Assembly: GCA_003254905.1 (NCBI GenBank)
Contig: QANU01014009.1
Span: 551,263 to 615,262, forward strand
Origin: Nissolia schottii
Taxonomy: Eukaryota; Streptophyta; Magnoliopsida; Fabales; Fabaceae
DNA: 64,000 nucleotides
Direction: 5' to 3'
The notes under the pieces: generated by a model
The model's database searches: none
Seen by the model: the letters and a program-made list of their open reading frames with translations, nothing else
Told to the model about the DNA's origin: nothing
Shown here: one piece after another, positions 1 through 11,500 of the stretch
Position numbering within the stretch: position 1 is the first letter of the stretch
How the letters are laid out: each line of letters starts with the position of its first letter
Program-made: the position numbers and the translations under genes

Positions 1-1594
1 AACAAAAGGGTTCATCGTGGTAGCACGATAGAGGCAGTGGGTGTCATGCCATTTGGGGTTGTTTAAGACTTACAAGTGCACGGATCATTGTGTTGTTTTT
101 AATGTTTTGGATTAATTTTATTGTCAATTAATATATTGTATTTGTCAAATTTTTTAATTTATTTTAAAATCAATTTTTTTCAACAACTATATGTATGTTG
201 AGTCTTAAATAATTAATGGCCATACTTAAAATTTATGGTGTGTCCTCACCTATTTCATGCTATAAATACCTTATACTACTTAATTTAATTATTTTTGATA
301 ATTTTTACAATTAAATTCATTAAACTTTGTTATTATTTCATGTTTTATATGATCGTAATAAATGTTTTTATTAGTTAAATTTAAAAGGGCCAACTTATGA
401 GAGATTTAGAAATTTGTGGATCATTTGAGCTTACGATGTACATTTCTACAAATATTATATTAAAAAATGTTAATTTATCACATTAAATTATGTAATTCAT
501 TTGTATGTCATATTTCTTACAGCAAAGAAAAAGAGATTGAAGAAAGTAAAATTGATTGAAAAGAATTCTCCATTGATTGATTAGAAATCAGCAACATGTA
601 TTGCTTAAGCTATTATGACAGCTAGCAAGTCTAACAAAATGGCAACTTGCAACTAACTAACTAAGAGATATAAATAGCCTAATTAAGATAATTAACTAAA
701 GACTAATTAAAATTTTTTAATTATCTCTTATAATATTAGATCATGAAATAATAATAAAATTTAATAATTTATTTGTAAAAATTATAAAAAATAGATAAAT
801 TAAGTAGTATAGAGCCATTGAAAAACCACCGAAATTTATAAACATACATTCTGAATTTTTAAATGGAGGTTCAAAGTGTGAATCTAGATTTGTTTTATCT
901 TCAACATACAATTGACAGCAGATAAGTGAGGTATTAATTCTAGACAAAAGAAGACCAATGTACCTATCTACTAAACAATCATTAGAAGGAAACACCAAAA
1001 TTTTAAACAGAAGATCATGGTCCAGCAAATAATTAATTATTGACTTTTGAAATAATTAATACTTACCTAAATATTAAAACTCAATAGTCAAATAGTTGAG
1101 TTGGGAAGAATTCACTTTTTTAAAAAACATAGGTCGAACAAACATAAACCGTTAACTAAAAGTTGGTCTCAAAGTAAAATTTGAGCCGACCAAACATCAT
1201 TGATACTTGTCCTGTTTTGGGCTCAACTCTGTGATTATAATTTTGAAATGGAATGCTGCTAGAATAGCGTTTTTCGTGATCCATTTGAGCATGTCTTGCA
1301 CCCTGTTAGCATTTTCAAAACAAAAAATTGACCTAGCAATAACACAAATAATTGCACCAAGAATAGTTGTTTCTTGCACATTCTATTGTCAATTTAGTCT
1401 TGCTTTGGTTAGATTGCATCGCATTGTCATTTCAGTCTTAACATCTGCAATCTTCGCTTCGAAAATCATTGTAACGTGCAAATTCAATTTTGTGAAACAC
1501 AATAACATTGAATACATTAGTTAATTACTACAATTTTGCATTAAAGGTGACTTAGTTATGGAGACTAAATGTTTATGCATTTAATCTAAATGTT
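1..1594. other. AT-rich intergenic stretch with an inverted-repeat element
   Basis: No gene is supported here; the short open frames lack recognisable protein character. A roughly 75-base AT-rich segment at about 270-345 recurs inverted at about 738-815, so the two arms enclose about 390 bases like a foldback or MITE. A third relative lies at about 35967-36035. The stretch borders the decayed hAT transposase to its right. Confidence 0.4.
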
Positions 1595-3336
1595 TATGGA
1601 TGCCACTGTAGTAATTTGGATGTTAAAGACATCATTAAATCAGGTCATCGATGAATTTGAGACCTCCAATATTCCAATACATCAACTTGGACATTCATAT
1701 CAAGATTTGACTCATCTAAATAAATATCCAAAGATGGCTTTCTATTGGCATCATTAAGTTAAAAATTAAAGTTTTTCATCTCCTACACCAATTAAAACAT
1801 AATGATTAGAAGAATTAAAAAAAAAAACAAAGAATGACACTAAAATAAACAACAAAAAATGACACTAAAAGAAATAATAAAAAGATTAAATCTTGCATTA
1901 GGGACATCAAGTGCATGTAGATCATTTTCTCTAAAGGATCCGGCCCAAGGAGGAGATGCATGCCTCATATGAGAAGTTAAACTTGTAGAAGCATTATTTT
2001 GTGTCCAATTTCTTGAATATTCATAAAAAAGGGAATACAACTTCCTCTTTATATTCTCCAACTTCTCTTCACTAGTAGATCCATCAATTTTTTCAAAACA
2101 ATATTTCAAAACACGAAATTTCATAAAAGGATCACGAATAGCCCCATAAGCAAGAATCATGGAATATTCACTCTAATACGTATCAAACTTTTCTTGCACA
2201 AGTCCAAGCATGTTCTTTATCTCTTTACAATGACTTTGTGCAGCTTCCCTCAACAAAAACTCAATGCTCCAAATATGTATAAAATATAAGTTTGATGTAG
2301 GATAGGATTATCCATATATCAAATTAGAAATCTTATAAAAAGGAGATAGAAATTTGTAAATTTCAAATCCTTTTGCCCACTCTTCATTGGTTGGACAACA
2401 TCTATAATTTTTATATTTCAAAATGAGTCTAAGAAAATTTCCCTTGAGCTTTAAAGTAGATTCCAACATCAAATATGTGGAATTCCATCATGTAGGTACA
2501 TCCAAGTTCAATCCGACATAAGAAACATTAAGTGCTTTGACAATTTCCTTAAAATTGATTCTCATTGCCTCCAACGCTCTCCCACATTTTATGCTCTCCC
2601 TAATATTATGCAAAACATTAGTAGCTACTTTCAAGCCTTCTTGAACTATCAAGTTCAATATATGAGCAACACATCTCACATGCAAGAACTCACCATTGCA
2701 CAACGAGTCACGACTTACATTAAGATTTGCCTTGAGTAATTCTTGCAAACTGTTATTGGATGTTGCATTATTTAAGGTAATAAAGGAAATCTTGTTTTCT
2801 ATTCTCCATTCACTCAACAACTCAAGCCACTTTTTGCATAACTCATGTCCTAAATGTGGAGGAGGCATGTGACAAAATGAAAGTATCTTGCTATTTAACT
2901 TTCACTTGTTGTAAATAAAATGGGCAGTCAAAGTTAAATAACCTTCAAATGTGCAAGATGTCCATAAATAAGAAGTTATGCAAATTCTATTACGGAGACT
3001 AACTAAAAGACTTTTTAACTTCTCTTTTTTTGAAAGATAGAGTTTCCTAACATCACTTGTAGCCATGTTCCTAGAAGTCTCATTTACTCCACCCCCACCT
3101 ATGTAAATTTTTCCACGTCCCTTACATTGGGACCTTGGTTTACCATCTTCCTCCTTTTTTAAATTGGTAAAACTATTCCAAACATTAGAGGTAGAGCCCC
3201 TTTTTTTCTTCTTCAATTGTTTTGGTGGTTCTTCCGATACATCAGACGAAGTCTCTTCATTATCCTTATTATCATCTGAATCCGAATCCAACAAAATGCT
3301 CTCAACGGTTTCACTAGGATGCTTAAAATTTCTCAC
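1595..3336 (-). pseudogene. hAT-family transposase relic with BED zinc finger (RICESLEEPER-like)
   Basis: Degenerate transposase of a plant hAT DNA transposon. Reading on the minus strand it shows an acidic and lysine-rich N-terminus, a BED-like segment around 3080-3200 (VWNSF...SQCKGRGKIY), the core region (LWTSCTFEGYLTLTAHFI near 2930, then MPPPHLGHEL, CNGEFLHVRCVAHILNLIVQ, NIRES), a later RNase-H-like part (YGAIRDPFMKF) and, near 1640-1752, a piece of the C-terminal dimerisation domain (SLDIYLDESNLD). From 3336 to 1840 the reading frame is one and the same, broken only by in-frame stops at 2902-2904 (TGA), 2488-2490 (TGA), 2308-2310 (TAA) and 2173-2175 (TAG). The second BED cysteine is Arg, so the finger is probably lost. 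No intact terminal repeats were found. The element is dead but fairly young by its lack of frameshifts; function is by family similarity. Confidence 0.85.
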
Positions 3337-3689
3337 ATAATCACCTTCATAGCTTGTAACTACTGCAATAATATATTTTGATCATAATATTATTATCCAT
3401 CCACCAAAAATTTAAATCATAATCATTGATCAATGCAACGCAAAAATTATAGCCAAACATTCAAACATAGATTCCATCAAACACAATTTCATCAAGATCG
3501 AACCAATAGAACAATTTCATCAAACATTCAAAACAATTTCATCAAATTTCCATCAATCTTAACTAAAATAGTAAAACACAATGTTAAAAACATACTTATA
3601 TAATTATATAACATTTTATGAAAAATTAATCAAAAGCAAAAAAAAAAACCAACTTGAAATATTTACCTGCCACAATAGGTCGGGAACTC

Positions 3690-4045
3690 GCAATGAAGGA
3701 ACGTGAACAAAGGATGAACACGAACAAAACATGAACAATGAACACCAGGAGAACGCAAATAGTGACAAGAATGGCGATGTGAACAACAACACGAACAACA
3801 ACTTGGACGACGACGCGAATGGAGACAAGAACAACAACGCGAATGGTGACGCGAAATACGACACAAACAACAATGTGAATGGCCGACAACACGAACGGAG
3901 ACGCGAACGGCGACACGAATGGTCGGCGACGTGAACGAACAACGACGCGAGCGGTTGGCAATGTGAACATACGGCGACGCAGACCAACAAACAGAACGCG
4001 AACAAACAGTGACAGGAGCAAACGGCGACACGAATGGTGAATTTG
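3690..4045. repeat. Degenerate short-period GAC/GAA minisatellite
   Basis: About 350 bases built from variants of a 9-15 base motif such as acgcgaacggcgac and acgaatggcgac. All three minus frames and one plus frame stay open because stops are avoided by the repeat composition; the resulting Ser/Val/Arg-rich or Asn/Asp-rich frames are not protein-like. It lies just upstream of the hAT transposase relic and may be the 5' subterminal region of that element. Confidence 0.7.
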
Positions 4046-4424
4046 CGTGTGTTTCACGTTTGAGTGAGTGAGCTTTTAGCCATGTGTGTATGGGGTCTGG
4101 TGAGGTCTGTGTGTGTTTGATAAGAAAGAAAGAGAATAAAGAAGATGACTATTGAGAAGTGAGAAGAATAAGGAACGACGGAGGAGGAATAAGGAAGGAA
4201 AAATATTTTTTGGTAACTTTTTAAAAAATTAAAAAAGTGCGGCTTTTGGTTTTGCGCTAAGTACCCATTTTTAACCTTTTTGAATAAGAAAAAGTTTCAC
4301 GGAGAAATGGGTTAGCTCACAGCCCATTGGGCTGGCCTGTTTTGCCCGTGAACTTAAATAGGTTGGTCTATTTTTTTAAAAAAAATTGTAGATCTATTTT
4401 TTACATATAAAATTCGTCTTTTTA

Positions 4425-4482
4425 ACACGAGTTAACGGGCTAGTTTATGGGTCACACGAGTTAACGGGCTAGTTTATGGGTC
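4425..4482. repeat. Exact 29-bp tandem duplication
   Basis: Two identical adjacent 29-base copies (4425-4453 and 4454-4482), each containing gttaacgggctag. The motif resembles subterminal repeats of plant hAT elements, and it sits upstream of the hAT relic. Confidence 0.85.
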
Positions 4483-5234
4483 AGATTAATTTTGATAGTT
4501 CTAGAAAAAATAAGACCAAGAAAAAAAGAAGGGAGAGTGATGAGAGAAGAGAGGGGGGAGGAGGAGAAGGAGGAGGAGGAGGAGTAGTGGAGAAAAGGAA
4601 AAAAAAAACACGATGAAAAGAAGAAGAGGAGGAGTGTGTGTATACAAGAGAGAAAAGAGAAAATGTGCATTTAATAAGGGAGTAGAAAAGTGGTGTAAAT
4701 AAAATATTTTTCTTCTTATAAATAAAAGTTTAGGTGAGTTTGATACTAATTATTTTATCAAGGCCAAGATAAAAAAAAGAGAGAATGGGAGAAGAAGAGA
4801 TGCTTGAGAGAGAAAAAAAAATAGATTTAATGTAATGATAAGTTTTTTTTTTCCCTCAAATTGAAGTCGCGGCTTATTAAGATTAGAGTTACATGGCCAG
4901 CATATTTTAGCTAAGTTAAGCCCTGAGAAGCAAGAAAGGCATATTTGCATAGTCCAGGATCCATTTGCAGAGCAAGAAGGCGAAAGCAGCTTAAGATAGA
5001 TAGATAGATTATAAGTGTGTTGCTAAAGAAACAGTAAAGTTTCTGGAATCTGGCACGTAAGTTGGCTTTCCTTTCCACCCGCGTCACACGTAGCAAAGCT
5101 GTCAGACCAAGTGAATATAATTCAGAACCAAAACCAAAACCAAAACCAAAATCAAAATCAGTGCTTATCATGCACGAAATTCTTCCACCAACACGCCAAG
5201 AAGAAACCCAATCAGTTGTCGAGTTTGAGGAATC
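4483..5234. other. Upstream region of the lipase gene
   Basis: No gene. It contains a purine-rich tract (about 4505-4650, GAGGAG and GAAGAAG runs), AT-rich DNA, a short GATA repeat near 4996-5010 and a (CCAAAA)n microsatellite at about 5126-5160, 75 bases before the lipase start codon and so probably in its 5' leader. I could not fix a TATA box. Confidence 0.5.
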
Positions 5235-7671
5235 ATGGCCGCGCCCACACACGGCGATCATCTTCATCGCCTCAGTTACCTGATCGTGCGTCCAGAGAGA
5301 GCTGCCGTTACGGACTTGGCTCGGTACGCGTTGCTCGGCGACCTTCGCAGCTTCTCCAGGTTCGTAGATCTGGACGACGCTGAGTTGGTGGGTCCCACTC
5401 GCGACACTCGCGATCGCAGATGGATCATCGTGGTTTCTGTCATTGTTTGCAAGATCATCGCCCTCTTCGCTAAGCCTATGGAGTGGATTGGCTTCTTCGT
5501 CGATTTTCTCCTCAATCTTCTCTCCCACAATGGCTACTTCCTTGGCCTTCTTCGCAACCTCATTCGCGGTACTTTGAAATCTATCTATTAGCATGTTTGA
5601 TTTTCCTAGATTTTCAGGTGGAGACCAGCTTTCAAATGTGAAAAGCAAGCATGCTATTATTAGTTCATTATTACTGTTGTTTCTGCTTGTTAGGAATTGG
5701 AATTCAACCGCATAGTGCCAGAGAAATTGAGAAAATTATTGTTAGTTTGTTATTAATGTTGAATGTTGATGATTACGCTGGTTTCAAGTCATTTTCATAA
5801 TTGAATGAGTACAATTGAGAGTTTGCTAGAATAGAATTGCGTTTGGAACAGGGGAAGTGGTGGTGCCAAAGAGGGGTACGGAAACTTTCATTAGTACAAT
5901 TGGTCAATTGGATGGGAGAGTTGATCTGGTCACATCAAGGGGAAGGGATGAGGGAGGGTTGAGACCTGAATTGGGGAACCGGGCTTTGATAGACCTATGC
6001 ATGATGGCTTCCAAGTTAGCATATGAGAATCCCCAAGTCATCAAAAATGTCATCAACCGCCATTGGAAGGCAAGTAATTGAAGTTGCTCCAAACTCCAAT
6101 TCTCTTCTTAAATTTACGTGTTTCTTCAGCAATTAGCATGCATGCATGCATGCATAAAGACTAGAAAGTAAGTAACTTGGTGCGGTGTCTCTTTCGAGTT
6201 GCAGATGCACTTTGTGGACTTCTACAATTGCTGGAATGGTAAGACATGGTAGGAGGATGAGTACATTGTTTACTACATTGAAAAGTATTTAACTTTTTTT
6301 TTTTTTTTTTTTTGTATCTTCTCTTACTTTTGGCCTTCTGGGTTCATAAAAATTGGTAGATTTCCAGAAAGAGATGTCCACTCAAGTGTTTATTCTATGT
6401 GACAAGCCTAAAGATGCAAACTTGATATTAGTCAGCTTTAGGGGCACGGAGCCTTTTGATGCTGATGATTGGTGTACTGATTTTGATTACTCCTGGTATG
6501 AGATCCCAAATGTGGGGAAAGTCCACATAGGGTTCATAGAAGCCCTTGGTTTGGGGAATAGGGCTGAACCCGCCACTTTCTGTTATCACCTCCAACTTCA
6601 AAGGAAAAACAGAAAGTTCAGCTCTTCAAATGATGCTTCCGAATCATTTTACTCGGGCGTTGATTCTGATGTGGATGAAAGCGTATGTGACTATCAATCT
6701 TGCAATTCTGAGATGAGTCCACGAGAGAAAACTGATATGACTGCATATTACATTGTGAGGAGTAAACTGATGAGCTTGTTAGAGGAGCACAAGGACGCAA
6801 AGTTCATTGTTACCGGGCATAGCTTGGGTGGAGCCCTTGCCGTAATGTTACCAACAGTCCTTGTGCTGCATGAGGAGACTGAGATGATGGAGAGGCTGCT
6901 TGGAGTGTACACGTTTGGGCAACCCAGGATAGGGAATAGGCAGCTTGGAAGGTTCATGGAAGCTCATTTGGAACGCCCAGTTCCAAAGTACTTCAGGGTT
7001 GTCTACTGCAATGATCTTGTCCCCAGGTTGCCTTATGATAATAAAACCTTCTTATACAAACACTTTGGAGTCTGCCTTTACTATAACAGCTTGTATATTG
7101 AAAAGGTCAGCATTTTCTGTTTGTTTTTTAACCTTCTCTTTTTGGTGGGATTTTGTTTGCCGTTTTTGTCATTGATCATGCTTCGTCTTCCATATGCCTC
7201 TTAATTTATCAGAGAGACTTGTCAAATCCTCCTTGCAAATAATTTGATTATATAAACTAGGGTTGCGGGTATATTATTAGAAAAGTAAGTATTGGATAGT
7301 TATATCAATTTCAATTCGTTGAAAGTTAACTTGTTTTTATGTCAGATTATCAATTATATTGTTCACATTATTTACTTGTTGTTTTGGGTTTGTTTTTGTG
7401 TCCATTACAAAAGGAAGTGAAGGAGGAGCCAAATAGGAATTGCTTTGGAGTGAGATTCGTATTACAAGGACATGTGAATGCTATGTGGGAGTTAATTAGA
7501 GGCTTTACAATAGGCTACATTGCAGGAGCAGAGTATAAGGAAGGGTGGTTCCGCACATTGTTAAGGATTGTAGGACTGGCGCTTCCTGGCATTTCTGCAC
7601 ATTGTCCCACGGATTATATCAACTCTATAAGACTTGGAAAGGAGAGCTCTATTCAAATGTCTTCCATCTAA
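5235..7671 (+). CDS. OBL1: Triacylglycerol lipase OBL1-like (oil-body lipase, class 3)
   Basis: Hydrolyses triacylglycerol at the lipid-droplet surface. Five exons: 5235-5568, 5852-6069, 6205-6238, 6360-7105, 7414-7671, summing to 1590 bases (529 residues plus stop), close to the usual length of the family. The N-terminal third has a hydrophobic segment (about residues 65-110) that probably anchors it to the oil body. The lipase core starts with FQKEMSTQVF and SFRGTEPFDADDW; the nucleophile elbow TGHSLGGALA places the catalytic Ser at residue 350. Asp414 (CNDLVPRLPYD) and His507 (GISAHCPTDY) are the likely rest of the triad. Exon 3 is only 34 bases. Intron 2 begins GC rather than GT (AAG|GCAAGT), the only choice that keeps the frame and the conserved HWK-MHFVDFY junction. 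The reading frame is intact. It converges on the proton-pump gene, stops about 0.9 kb apart. Confidence 0.95.
6133..6156. repeat. (CATG)n tract in lipase intron 2
   Basis: A run of overlapping CATGCATG motifs inside the GC-AG intron. CATGCA is the core of the RY element of seed promoters, which may be a coincidence of the simple repeat. Confidence 0.7.
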
Positions 7672-8596
7672 GAATTCTAACTTTTTTCCTTTCATTTGTT
7701 ATGGCAGGCTTGTTTTGGTTTCCTTGAGATTGCTAATTTTCATTTGGAAGGAGAAAAAAATTCTCTGATGACATTTATGTTCCTGATGAATTTTATGTTC
7801 TTGATGAAGAATCTGTTTTAGTTTCCACCAGGTAAAAACTTGATATAAATGCATCCTTCGCATGTGGGATAAACTTGGAACAGTGTTATTTGTACCATTT
7901 TATTGAACATCATAAAATGAACACATTGATGTGTCTTTCAGATATTTGATTGAGGAAAAAGTTGAGATTTATTCTCGACTACTGTTTAAGGGATACTTCA
8001 GTATGTCCTTTCAAAGATGTCAAGATGTCCGATAGAGTGGTGCAAAACATTTTTCATAAACATGTAGTCCAGGCCAAAAGCCATGCTGAAAATAAATATT
8101 TCCAAACCATCAACATCTAAAGTCTAAACTAAAACAACGAAGGTGAGAAGCTAGTGCCAAGTTTTGAAGTATCATTGTTTGTGACATGTTATTTCAGGTG
8201 ACAATTCTGAAGTATATAAATTTTTAAATGCAGAGTCACGATTCAGCAATCCACTTACATATTTCCCTAAGATAAAAAAATTTGCGCTCTCTCAGAGGTG
8301 CTTTATTAGTCCACAAAGGAATGAATCTCACGTGGTAATTTTTATAATCAAAACACTAAAATAATTGTTGTTCAAAGAAAGAGCAAAAGCTGTCAGGAGG
8401 AATCCCGTTCATTTAGCGTTTATGTGCCCTGTTAACAGTGCAAAGTCCACTACTACCGAAACAGTCAAATTCCAACAGGTCTGTATGGTGTGAAACCTCT
8501 TTCATTGGCATGACATGAAAAAGAACATAGGCAGCAATTGCTGCAATCTTGGGCTAACTGAAATTGGCACACAAAAGGGGTTTATGTGCTGGCACA
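7672..8596. other. Intergenic region between convergent lipase and H+-ATPase genes
   Basis: AT-rich DNA without a supported gene. It should hold the 3' untranslated regions and poly(A) sites of both convergent genes; no decisive signal could be assigned by eye. Confidence 0.5.
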
Positions 8597-11500
8597 TTAG
8601 ACAGTATGAGCTGACTGGATCACATTCCGGTCTAGATTTTTAAGCCTCACAACAGACTCTACATGTCCTCTGAGAGTGTGCAACTCCCCCAGCCTGCATA
8701 GTTTCATGCATTGTGTAAGGGTAGGTGTCAAGGATGCTTTCCACTCCCTCTAGATAATTGTCACTTTCACTTTTTAAGTACATTCATAAATTAATGTATC
8801 TATACACATTCATATATTTATGAATGTACCTAAAAAGTGAAAGTGACAATTATTTTGAATTGGAGAGAGTAAATGTGAGGACAAATTTTAGTTCTAGAGA
8901 CCTTGGAAGAGAAACTGTTACTACATCCATAAAACTTGACACAATGTATGAGGCTTTCACCTTGTGGGGTGCGGGGGTAGTAGATGTAATGAAAATAAAT
9001 CAAGGTACCTGGCTATTTCGGCACGTCGCCAGGCCTGTTCAGCTATCAAAGAAGACCTCCTTCCACGGGCCCCCAAGTCAGTGGCCATGAGTACTTGCAG
9101 ACTTCTCTGAGAAAGAACCCACTTTGCAGTCCTGTCTTCCTTCCCATAGTCTTTCTTAGATGTAAGAGCTGTCTGTTGAAACACACAACACAAGTACATT
9201 CCATCAGCGGACAATAAGCAAAATCATATCCTCCTCTTGGGACAAAATTCTGCACTGCTAACCTTTCTGTCAAATACAAGATTCCAGGCTTCTCCACTCA
9301 AAGCATAGCGCACTATGAACTTAATGACGTCCAATGGCACATAGAAGATCAAACTGTATAACCATATAACGCCAGCCCATCCCCATCCAATTCCTCTAAT
9401 GTAAGCAAAGCTGATGTGTGCATAGACAGCAATCAAGGTTGCAACCTGTTCCACAATTGACGCAGAAGTCAAAACATTTTTTCTTCATGTTTCAGTCGGA
9501 ATTATGCAATGGACATGTTAAAGGTCCTTGCAGGAGGCTGCATGTGTCTGAGGAACATTACCAGTTGAGCTATTACAAATGCACACATGAGCAGAATTCC
9601 AGGTCTCTCTAGAAACGACCAGCCACGGCTACGAGTAACGAAAATTAAAGCCTGGCTAATGATGCTAACTTGCAGATATATTGCAGACGAAACTTTCTCG
9701 CTGTCGCTAGACAAGGAGGCTACATGGAAGTGAGTCTGCAGCAATACATTATTCAGCTTCGAGATGGTTGTTGAATAAGATCAAATTTTCATTTGAGAGT
9801 AAAGAGAGACATAAAGTTCTGTACCTCAAAAAAAGTGGTGTCAACTACTGCCCAGTAGAACAGTACAGTAACCAAAGCAAGATAAGTGCCAATGACTACT
9901 CCGGTTGCAAATATCTCTGGCAGCTTCCAACTGTCCGGTGTCGGGGATGGCTTTACTCGGTCTTTAGATATGGTCATGATAGTACCTAAATTAACAACAG
10001 TAATGAGTTCAAACCTTACATATCACTTATTTGTCATAATTGCCTAATCACTATTATGTCTACTTGTGTATGATTATCCTTGTTTGTGAAGAGTTTTTAT
10101 TATCCTTTTGTTAGTTATTTGGGGGAAAAATCAGAACTATATCTGTCAAAAGCTATTTACTCAAATAAGAGTTTTGCCTAATCATTTATGTATGTATGTG
10201 TAGATAAAAAAAATCGAATTAAGTTCTATGGTTCATGTTCAAATTCCTAGTGATGGATCTCACTCTTACCATCATTTAGTATTGCAATAATCAGGACCAT
10301 GAAAGGCGGAAAATCATACTCCCAAATCAGTGCTAAGAGCACAAAACCAAGCTGAAAAGAGATAAGGTTGACAAGTTATGTGGAAGTCCAAAGGCACTCT
10401 AGCTACAAAAGACATGGAAGTAGTATAGGTACTTATCTTACCACTATCCTTATGGTGATGGAGACAGCATATATCTGCATTTTAGAGAGAAATTAAATTT
10501 GCATCAAATCAATATAAAATATCATGCAAGAGTAAGACATTATTTGGGTTATTATTGGTTAATACATTTATAATGTCAGTTTGTCTGAACAATCTGGATT
10601 TACCTGATTCTGCTTTTCAGTTTGACATTTTCTAGAAATACTAATTTCATGATTGAGGCTATATAGTACATAAAATCAGATAGGTGAAGTTCATCTGTGA
10701 TAATGGAGAAGACAAAGATTGCACTCTCAACTGTATAATTTTTCATTCTTTGAAATATAGCTCGGCTAGTTAAGACAGCGCTGATAATCACACTTAAGCC
10801 AGGCTCAGTCAGAACCAGATCAGCAGCACCTCTTGCGGCATCTGTAGAATCTGACACGGCTATTCCAATATCTGCTTTCTTCAATGCAGGGGCATCATTT
10901 ACTCCATCTCCAGTCATTCCAACAACATGCTTCTTTTCTTGCAAAATTTTCACAATTTCATATTTATGTTCTGAAAGTATGGCAATGATGAAATGATCAG
11001 TAAAAAGACTTGGTGAAGCAGCAACATTTACAAAAATAATAGATAATCTTATACACAATAAATTCATCAATTTTTTTTGAATTGGACTGCATAACTGGTG
11101 TTAACTGTCCGGCAACTGGGAATTGTTTTCTTGCTCGGATCACTTCTTATTTGGATGGTAGTATGGTTTACTTTGCATAATCACATCTGATCACACTTTT
11201 GTCTATGTCATCTGGTATAACTATATAGTATATTGAGAGTTGGAAGGTGGAATAAGTATAGACCGATTGCTCAGGATTTTGTACAAAGAGGACATAAGGT
11301 TGACCACATTACTTACACCAATGTTTTATCATTGATCTGAGGACTTAAGAGTGAAATATATGTGTGAAAGAAACAACTCATTTCTTAATTATCAGATTCC
11401 TGTACCAGGAAAAACACCAGCAAAGCCATCTGCCTTTTCAATGAGCTCGTCTACTGGGAGAGCTTCATTTTCATCCTTTTCGCGACCCAACAAAGATGAA

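Noticed and set aside
3616-4057. Overlapping minus frames of 122-143 codons and a plus frame of 67 codons
   Set aside because: All are produced by the degenerate short repeat, and residue composition is not protein-like.
4911-5648. 245-codon minus-strand open frame
   Set aside because: It is antisense to exon 1 of the lipase gene and includes a Phe/Gly run from the CCAAAA microsatellite.
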